Source: Doris montereyensis
Taxonomy: Eukaryota > Mollusca > Gastropoda > Nudibranchia > Dorididae
NCBI GenBank assembly: GCA_037039925.1
Contig: JAXRKP010001908.1
Location: forward strand, 1-64,000
Length of the DNA: 64,000 nucleotides
Direction of reading: 5' to 3'
Shown: piece by piece, positions 57,201 through 64,000 of the stretch
How the letters are laid out: each line of letters opens with the position of its first letter
How positions within the stretch are numbered: the stretch's first letter is position 1
Made by a program: the position numbers and the translations under genes
The notes under the pieces: generated by a model
Database searches by the model: none
Seen by the model: only the letters and a program-made list of their open reading frames with translations
Told to the model about the DNA's origin: nothing

Positions 57201-60200
57201 TGTGTCTGGCAGACCTAAGGCCTTTCTCAGATTTTTCTCACTGTGATCAAAAAGAGAGAGACGATCGGACTGTCTGTCTGGCAGACCTGTCGAGTGAGGA
57301 GGGAAGGATAAGGGTGACCAGAGCTGAGACAGCCAAGTCTAGTTGGTTAAGATCTAGATGTCACACACACACCCACACACAAATACACACACACACACCT
57401 GCGTGACAGAATGTGTCACTTGAATGAGGCGAGAAAAGATTATTAAGTTTATTTTTCACAGGGATTGAGTCTTTAAATGCCAGAAACTGAAGATAGTTTT
57501 ACAAAATATGTTGCATTTTGGCGAAGTCAAGCGAGCCGTTCTTGCTTTTTGAGGGGGTAATTAGTGTTGTAAAAAATTCGGTTGCATGAAAGAATCGTGC
57601 ATTTTGCCGGCATGCAATTTGGCGAAAACTACTGTATAACATTCCATGAAACAAATTGGAAGGTAATGTCGAAAGGGATAACTTTATTCAGAGACTCTGT
57701 CCGTCAACTTGATTGAATTGTTGCAAAATAGCCTACAAATATGATCTGTGATTGCATCAACATGAGCTGTGTGAGTCATTTGCTGGTCTGGGTTAAATTC
57801 CTGGAAATTGGCAACTTTGGTATTGTATACAAAGTGCATATCATATACAGTTATACCTGCTTTATTCCAAATTCGATTTTACCAAATTCCCGGCTATTCC
57901 AAATAAAAAAAACAACCCAGAATTAGCTCTATATCTTTGAATCGGTTAATCCAAATGTCGACCCCCTTCATCCAATTTGTTGGTCCGTGAAGAAAAAAAA
58001 TCCAAGATTTGATTGAATTAAACCCAGTCTGAGTCATAAATCAAAACAAAACTTCATAATACTATTACACAAAGGCTCCTGGTTGATTTCAATTAAAGTA
58101 AACGAATAGATACCCACACCAGCCAACACAATAATGCCTTACATGTAACACAATGCACACATTAGACACTTGGTCAATGTTAGCTTACTGGTCACCTGTT
58201 GGGACATAACTAAATCTATTGTAACGAAAGTGGCTGTAGTGCATAGTGACACCTAGGTGTAACAAACATCAAAGAAGAATGTCTAGACAGAAATCAAATG
58301 AAATGACATCAATGAAGTGGTGATTTCAGCCGTCTAGACCAGATGGTTCTGAAACTGGTCATGAATTTCATTGCTTCTGACTGCTCGATTAGGATAGATA
58401 GGAGGAAAATCTTAGATACATTCGCTGACAAGATGTCCCAAACCCACATGTTACATGCAGAGGGCAGTGTTTGCAGCACTCAATGTACATATTTAACACC
58501 CCACATCTGTAACAAGATCAAAATAAGGCATTTTCGGTTAATCCAAATTCCTGATTAATCAAACTTTTTGGATTAAGCGGATCCGACTGTCTTAATAAAT
58601 TTAATAGAATAAGAGCAGGTTTTAATGTAGAGAATGCAGAGTTGAATCAATTTCTTACATTTGTATTTTTGCACCTCTACATTTCAGCAATTGGTGGCCC
58701 ATGTTTGTCTTGTTCTTCTATATTTTGTCACCATTACCAACTGTCATAGCCAAGAGAACCTCCAACAGCTACGATACATCCAGCAGTGCTTGTATTGAAC
58801 TCTGTATTTTCTTTACTACCGGCATTGTTGTCTCAGCTCTTGGTCTCCCCATGGTTTTGGCACATGTCAATGTGGTAAGTGATGGTGCATTGATTGTAGG
58901 GGACTTTGTGGTCCAGAGGTAAGGTGTCTGTCTCTCCACAAAAAGGTTGAGGATTCGTGTCCTCGCAGGTTGTCTAATTTTCTCGAGGTTTTAGGGTAAA
59001 ACCCACTCCCTGATTCAGGAATGGACATCAATATCTAGTCCCATTCAAGACGGACAATAAGATGTCATGTATGCAGGGCACAACACTCTGTGCACATTTA
59101 AAGATCTCTTGGCTGTTTACAGGGCAGTCGGGTCAAGATAAACAATCCTACCAAAAATCCAGGAATCACCTTAGTTGTGGTTGTGGGTAATGTATCAAGT
59201 CAAAGGCGTTGATTGATCTTAACTTTTTGGCTGCTTTTTAATGTGGCGTGTGTGTGTGAGTTCTCCCTACAGCTCTTCCTTAGTATATTATTGGCAAAGC
59301 TCTGTTAAAGTTCTCCTCTGTATGGAAGTCTAGCTAGTCCGATGCATTATCTGTTTTATTTTATTGTAATATAGTAACAAGAGAACACTCTTCTTTGCCT
59401 TTGATTTTTCTTGCATATCCACTATTCCAATAATATGTGAAGACTCATTCTGATTTAGTAGGTTGGCTAACGAAAGGGTCATTATTACAGTGAAACAAAG
59501 TTTCTTTAATGCCTATAAATCCTGATTATATCCTGATTTCTATAGAGTGAAGCAGAACTGATGATAACACATTGTCTCCTAGAGAGAATGCTAATTTTTC
59601 ACAGATTTTACTCCCCAGCTGATGCTGGTACCCATTTTTACCTAGATCGGGTCGGGAAATACGTATTTAGTATTTTCCTCGTTGAACCTAGCATTTGCAG
59701 GATTCGAATGGAGAACCTCACAATCCTGACTCTAATAACGTCTATGTATATAAAGCAGTATGTCTCTAACTTTGAGCGCTTATAACTCAGGAACCACTGC
59801 ACAGACAACCGCCATATATCGCAGGTAGATTTCAAATAGCCTGCTTTAGGTTCTTAGCGACTAAACCTTTGGACCAAATCAGTACTTTAAGTGATAGTGA
59901 TTGCTTTGCCTGTGATCAACAAAACTTTTTATTGTTATTGTTACTCATTCCTCCACTTCCGATCATTAGATATGCAATGAAAAGCCCGTCTAATCTAAGT
60001 ATCGAATACTGTACTGGTACTTAATATCACCCTGCATCCGGTAACCTATTGAGTAGTTCATCGTTGAAAAAAAGAGAATGTTTTAAAAGAGTAATCATAA
60101 TCATCATTGTCTTCGGGCATGCTTGTTATCTCATATACAAATAACCTATTTGCTTAGTTGATAAAATGTTTATATTCTTTTTTTCTCCATTTTTTCCAGA

Positions 60201-60316
60201 TTCAATGGGGAGCATGTGGCCTTGTTCTAGCTGGCAATGTGGTTGTCTTTTTGACCATTTTAGCCTACTTTAAGGTTTTCGGGGAGATGACCTGGACTAC
60301 AATATGTGGTGAATAA
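48005..60316 (+). CDS. LEPROT: Endospanin (leptin receptor overlapping transcript family, Vps55-like)
   Basis: Small four-pass membrane protein of Golgi and endosomes that controls sorting of receptors to lysosomes and the plasma membrane; the yeast orthologue is Vps55. Exons 48005-48020, 56605-56679, 58688-58874, 60200-60312/60316 give about 130 residues, as in vertebrate LEPROT and LEPROTL1 (131). It reads [85 protein letters not shown]. Exon 1 needs one extra G for phase. Near 60284 a missing G changes the end from [14 protein letters not shown] (TGA 60310-60312, which fits the family's acidic tail ending in Trp) to a literal stop at 60314-60316. I cannot say which paralogue it corresponds to. 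Confidence 0.92.
48226..48385. repeat. (TAGATC)n simple repeats
   Basis: TAGATC hexamers at 48226-48262 and again at 48357-48385. A shorter run is at 39700-39720. The unit CTAGATCTAG is self-complementary. Confidence 0.85.
48441..49163. repeat. Cluster of related hairpins
   Basis: Hairpins at 48441-48458 (GATGTG/CACATC), 48461-48492 (GGATGCGGATAAAA / TTTTATTCGCATCC), 49065-49087 (GATGAGAATA/TATTCTCAT) and 49133-49163 (GGATGCGAATA/TATTCGCATC). Stems are variants of one sequence. Function unknown. Inside endospanin intron 1. Confidence 0.7.
49727..51921. mobile_element. TIR element, copy 2 (~2.2 kb, inverted relative to copy 1)
   Basis: Starts GGCAGGTTTCCAAAAATGG and ends ATTTTGTGAAACCTGCC. 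Matches copy 1 (32636-34684) throughout in reverse complement, with an expanded (CT)n/(CCCT)n block at 51106-51290. No transposase. Lies in endospanin intron 1. Confidence 0.8.
51922..52929. other. Endospanin intron 1, unassigned part
   Basis: AT-rich, with an (AAT)n run at about 52752-52775. No exon recognised. Confidence 0.5.
52930..53073 (+). repeat. Repeat A copy abutting LINE copy 5
   Basis: GGTTGGTGGGTGCTGCTTGTAGGT head, TTTCAACTTGTTACTTCC middle and a GTGAAGCAAACAAA end, directly followed by the LINE 3' terminus. Sense to endospanin. Confidence 0.75.
53074..56360 (-). mobile_element. APE-type LINE, copy 5 (nearly full length)
   Basis: Most complete copy. Minus strand, 5' to 3': 5' UTR units at 56165-56345, endonuclease start ([20 protein letters not shown], then [13 protein letters not shown] at 55753-56067), [20 protein letters not shown] (about 55330), RT ([39 protein letters not shown] at 54071-54322; GVRQGCVLS and [12 protein letters not shown] at 53812-54057), then the C-terminal [18 protein letters not shown] and [13 protein letters not shown]. 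The 3' end is CTGATAAAGAAAGAAAG. Several frameshifts and stops. Antisense in endospanin intron 1. Confidence 0.88.
56375..56445 (+). repeat. Repeat A, 3' part
   Basis: TCAATTCATCCTGAAATCAC, ATGGTGGACAGGGTCAATTT, then GATGAAAGAAACAAAC, lying just beyond the 5' end of LINE copy 5. Confidence 0.65.
56605..56679 (+). CDS. LEPROT: Endospanin exon 2 (TM1)
   Basis: CCAG acceptor. Encodes [20 protein letters not shown] and LPQF, the first membrane span with the LGCAL motif. Donor GTGAGT. Confidence 0.92.
56859..57634. mobile_element. pogo/Tigger-like MITE 1
   Basis: About 776 bp with ends CAGTAGTCTCCGCCAAAATG and (inverted) CAGTAGTTTTCGCCAAATTG, each flanked by TA. Internal partial copies of the GCATTTTGGCGAA end occur near 56905 and 57510. 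No ORF. In endospanin intron 2. Confidence 0.8.
57848..58589. mobile_element. pogo/Tigger-like MITE 2
   Basis: About 742 bp. The left end is CAGTTATACCTGCTTTATTC and the inverted right end CAGTCGGATCCGCTTAATCC, both followed by CAAA-like text. TA on the left, TC on the right. The CAGTnG...TTAATCC pattern resembles pogo/Tigger termini. Confidence 0.65.
58688..58874 (+). CDS. LEPROT: Endospanin exon 3 (TM2-TM3)
   Basis: Encodes [40 protein letters not shown] and [20 protein letters not shown] plus NV. Clean frame; donor GTAAGT. Confidence 0.94.
58895..59225 (+). repeat. SINE family B, copy 3 (with tRNA-like head)
   Basis: Begins TGGTCCAGAGGTAAGG and has GAGGATTCGTGTCC as a box-B-like stretch. 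The body contains ATCTAGTCCCATTCAAGACG, AGATCTCTTGGCTGTTTACA and AATCACCTTAGTTGTGG, shared with 9930-10165 and 13830-14067. Confidence 0.65.
60200..60316 (+). CDS. LEPROT: Endospanin terminal exon (TM4 and tail)
   Basis: Encodes [20 protein letters not shown] and LAYFKVFGE. The literal frame then gives MTWTTICGE and TAA at 60314-60316. Adding one base gives DDLDYNMW and TGA at 60310-60312, which fits the family better. Confidence 0.9.
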   Translation: MQWGACGLVLAGNVVVFLTILAYFKVFGEMTWTTICGE

Positions 60317-61436
60317 TCATTACAAAAAACATGAATAGAAAAGAAAACTCCCCTCCCTGCATCCTGAAATACGTTAACCAAAAAAGAAAGAAAAACAACT
60401 TTGTACTTGCAAGTTAGGGCACATGCAGTGTGGAAATTTTCCCTGGTTTTCTTAGTCAATATATTTTATTGAAGGTTTTGATTTTAAGAAGCATTTATCC
60501 CTTTTTGGTGTATGAAAAGAGAAAATCAAAATCTTAATTATTACATCTTTGCTTCATAATAATTACTCTGTATTTCATATCCAAGGAAAGAGGGTCACTC
60601 CTTATGTCAGTCATGGAAGAGGTCAATCAATATACATTGTATGGCTCCTTTTTTGTCCTGTTACATTGAACCAAAATTTTCATTTGGATAATACTTTTGT
60701 AGATGCTCATTTGGTTGGTTAACCTGGACCCCCCCCCCCGATATATTGAATATGAAAAGTAGTGAGAAACCCAACGGCTCGCACTGAATTTTAACTGTAG
60801 TAAAGTCTATCACAATAACAGAATTTGTTTTGTGTGTTTTGAATTTTGATAAGCTTCTCCAATGGAAACAGTCAAAGAAAATAACATCCTCATTTTAAAC
60901 CCCTCACCTGAAATGCTGTTTGAATCCGTTTTCCTATGCACTGAAATGAGTAAACAGAACATTCACATCGCTAATGATGTCATACAGTTCTTTAACATGT
61001 TTTTAAGACTTTCTGTTCTGCTTATGGAAACATAATTATCTAGCAAAAGTGTCAATATAATGCAGCACATTGAATAATTTATTATACATAATATGAGGCA
61101 ATGTGAATTTTAACTTGTGTAATGTATATATATGTATATATTCTTTGTTGATTGTAGATGAATTATATGTCTGAAAAAAAAAAGAGAAATAGAATGGTAT
61201 TTGTCATTGATACCATAGGTGTACTGGTGATATGTTAAGCTACATGTATTTAATTTGAGCTTTTATAGTGAATATATTTCTCAAATTCCAAGGCCATGGG
61301 TTGAGCATAAAACTTGGGAGTTTTAAGTTTCTTGTCATGCTTAAACTTTGCTTAAACATGTGCTTGCTTTTGTTTGTTTTTGGTTTAGAAATATGATCAA
61401 CTGTCTCTTTATGCACGTGTTTTGTACTTAAATAAA
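60317..61436 (+). other. LEPROT: Endospanin 3' UTR (inferred)
   Basis: Non-coding, AT-rich, ending in a good AATAAA at 61431-61436. The length of about 1.1 kb is an inference. Confidence 0.55.
61431..61436 (+). terminator. Candidate polyadenylation signal of endospanin
   Basis: AATAAA followed by AATC; the first canonical hexamer on the coding strand in this 3' region. Confidence 0.5.
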
Positions 61437-62036
61437 AATCACCAGATCTGAATCAAACTTGAAGTTAGATGACTGCCAGAGCAAGATTTTATGTGCTATC
61501 TAAATATCGTGACTGAGGCATAAAAAATTATGAGAGGCGAAATGTGAAAATGTTGTTTCGGCCCACAAAATGAATATTATTGCAAGTCTTTCTTTTTGTC
61601 AAAATCATTTTCTTTTTTTGTGTTACCAATATTTAAAAATATCTCTTTCTTCCTCTCTGTTCTTTTTTTTTCCTCTTTTTTTCTGTCTTTGCATATATAG
61701 ACTTTGTGGTGTAGACCTACACTTACTACTGTTATTCATGCTTTGGCTAATGCTATATAAATCTAGATGCTTCTGAACAGTGTAGTTGCATCTAAAAGGT
61801 TATGTGAATTTAAAAACGACTTTGAATTGTATTCTCTGTCCTTCTCTTCCTCTCTTTCTTTGTTTGTGTTTTTTTATTCTATTTTTTTGGTCTCTTTTCC
61901 TATAATTCTTTTCAATATGCATATAAGGATGTGTGTCACTATTGGCTTCTTCCACACCTGTAATCCTGTAATGTTATGATTTGCTAATGGCACGATGTAT
62001 ACTGATTTCATAAACATTACTTAATCAGCTTTCAGG

Positions 62037-62090
62037 TCCTTCTTTCCTTATCAGTTCCCATTGTGCTTTCTGGTGTATGGGTTTTTTTGA
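62037..62090 (-). mobile_element. APE-type LINE, 3' tail fragment (copy 6)
   Basis: The plus strand reads TTCTTTCCTTATCAGTTCCC then TGGTGTATGGGTT, the 3' terminal sequence shared by the larger copies, truncated after about 55 bp. Confidence 0.6.
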
Positions 62091-64000
62091 ATCAACACAT
62101 ATATATACAATTAAACAGCCATATTATGCAATTAATTCACTGACATGTGTACAGGAAAAAGCAACAACCAACAGCACAGTGAACGAATATGCCAAATCAG
62201 AAAGTAAAATTTAAAACAAGGGTTATAATCATGGTGGTTTGGTTTACTCCTTTTTCTTTCTATTTTTGGATCAATTTGCTTTCTTTGTGTGCACTAATTA
62301 TTGGGATTATAGAAAAAATGTTTGTTGTTGACTGTTTTTACTTACTTTTATATTTGGTTGTACAATTCTTTACGCTTACTTTTGTGGCCCTCCGACTGCA
62401 CAGGTATTTGTACGAATGAAGAGCGGATCATCAAGTTTAAATGGAGGATATTGAGGCGATTTTGTAATCCTCAAATTTTTGTGTGTGTGTATGGGTTTGT
62501 GTGTTTGTAAGCTTTTACTTTGGCTTATCTTTACGTCAGCCTTCTGCATGAACTCTTCCTATCCTGCCTTTCTTCTTGATAACCTAAATTTGCATTTGTT
62601 CTTGGTCCTGATTAAGGCTTTGATTTAAAAATTGATATTTGTTTTTAACAACATTTTTTGGAAAAGTGCACCCTGATCAGCAGCGCTGTAACCTGTTCCT
62701 TGCACATTTCCTTATTTTTTCTGTTTGTATAAAAAAAAAACCTGACTTGTTTAAAGGTAAAGAAAGAAGAAATTGACCAGATTAGCATTAACGCTGCATG
62801 GCTAGCGCCTTTGCATCAGCCTTTTTGTGTTTGTGGCTCATACATAGTATGTAAATTGCCACTGCACAGATGATTCCAATGACTCCACATTGTTTTACCC
62901 AAACTCTGCTGATGGGGTACGAGGCTTGACAGATGGCAAGAAATTGGGGAAAAAAAACAACTGCTGTCTTGGGCAGTTTATTAAAAAAACAAAACAAAAA
63001 CATGCATCAGTCAGAGAGCTGACTGTGAGCAACTTATGCAAGAAACGGCTTGTGCTGTCACTGTTACCCTCTTTCTTTTACTCCAGGTATTAGCCATAAG
63101 CTGACGAAAAAGAATAACTTAGAAATAGCTAACCTCTATCTCTTACCTTTATGCTGACACAGACTGACTGATTTTGTCTTCTGCAATATCGTTGAACATA
63201 TAACATATACGTCACTTGTCATTTTGCTTTTATTTCCTGATTAAATGTGTCCTTTTCACAACCATGAAATTTTTAATGTTAGCAAAGGTGTTTCAAGTCA
63301 CTGTTTGTAAATTATCTCCACAATATGACTGATTAATGTTCCCTTAACTTAAGGTTGAGTGGGTTTTTTCTTTTTCTTTTCAGGTTGTGTTTAGTTAATA
63401 ATGTCATTGCAGATGACTATTGATTTTATGAATTCATTTGTTCCATGTTTAAGAGTAATCAAAAGAAAACTATATATCCTATTCAAAGTTATTAAAAATA
63501 CCCACAATGTCTGGAGGAAAAAGGCATGAAACTTAAAAATCTCATTATTTACATATATTTTTGCCAATTGACCTCAATATTAAAAAGTAGATATGGGTAT
63601 GAGGAATGAATTTTGAATGAGCAGTATATGTAGGGGTTCTGTAGATGATTCTGGGTAATGTATTTGATTACTATTTACCATCTAGAAATTCTCCATTAGC
63701 TTTCAGAAACCACAGCATTGCACTGCTTTGGATTTCTGCTTCTTTACTTCAATTACAAGTAAAAGTGACATGCAGTACACTTTGAAAAGAGATTTATAAA
63801 AGAATTTGAAACTGAGAGGACACAATGCAGCGCTGCCAAATGTCAAATGAATTCAAAACGTGACCACTTTGGTAGATTTGCTTATTTTTTTGGTGGTAAA
63901 TCTTCCTTGGAATGCTCTACTCATGTCACTTAACAGGTGAAATTAGTGATCGCTTTGCGAACAAGAGTCTCTCGAGAATGTTTAACGAAATCTTGTATTT
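62091..64000. other. Right-edge intergenic DNA
   Basis: AT-rich with scattered short ORFs. I recognise no gene, RNA or repeat family here. Confidence 0.45.

Overview
This window is animal nuclear DNA, AT-rich, intron-dense and full of transposable elements. It carries three recognisable conserved genes. Spliceosomal introns, long degenerate non-LTR retrotransposons, tRNA-derived SINEs, (CT)n/(AT)n microsatellites and a DDX4-type helicase together point to a bilaterian. A mollusc or other lophotrochozoan is my best guess, from overall character only, because no species-diagnostic sequence is present.

Layout. 1-2194: decayed piggyBac transposon on the minus strand. 3561-14332 (+): a vasa/DDX4 germline DEAD-box helicase whose N-terminal part contains two copies of an RGG-rich plus RanBP2-type zinc-finger exon module; its true 5' end is not identified. 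14333-19734: tail-to-tail interval between vasa and the next gene, with a minisatellite and dispersed repeats. 19735-40440 (-): complete 18-exon VCP/p97 (TER94) AAA ATPase gene, about 800 codons, with two candidate first exons. 40441-48004: divergent interval with a very large (CT)n-(AT)n-(AG)n near-palindrome, rearranged pieces of a LINE family, a stray 28S rRNA fragment and a second, CR1/L2/jockey-like LINE. 48005-60316 (+): endospanin (LEPROT/LEPROTL1, Vps55 family), four coding exons with an 8.6-kb first intron full of transposons. 60317-64000: its 3' flank, with no further gene recognised.

Repeats make up much of the rest. There is an APE-type LINE family with five main copies and one small tail fragment. 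Two inverted copies of a ~2.1-kb terminal-inverted-repeat element sit 15 kb apart. There are three Tc1/mariner- or pogo-like MITEs, at least three SINE-like families, and a ~140-bp repeat (called repeat A here) with about 15 copies, every one in the sense orientation of the nearest gene.

All three genes show many single-base insertions or deletions, mostly in short homopolymers, while splice sites and family-defining motifs stay intact. This looks like residual long-read assembly error rather than gene decay, so each protein must be read across these points. VCP and endospanin are both housekeeping membrane-trafficking or protein-quality genes and vasa is germline; I see no evidence that the three act as a functional cluster.
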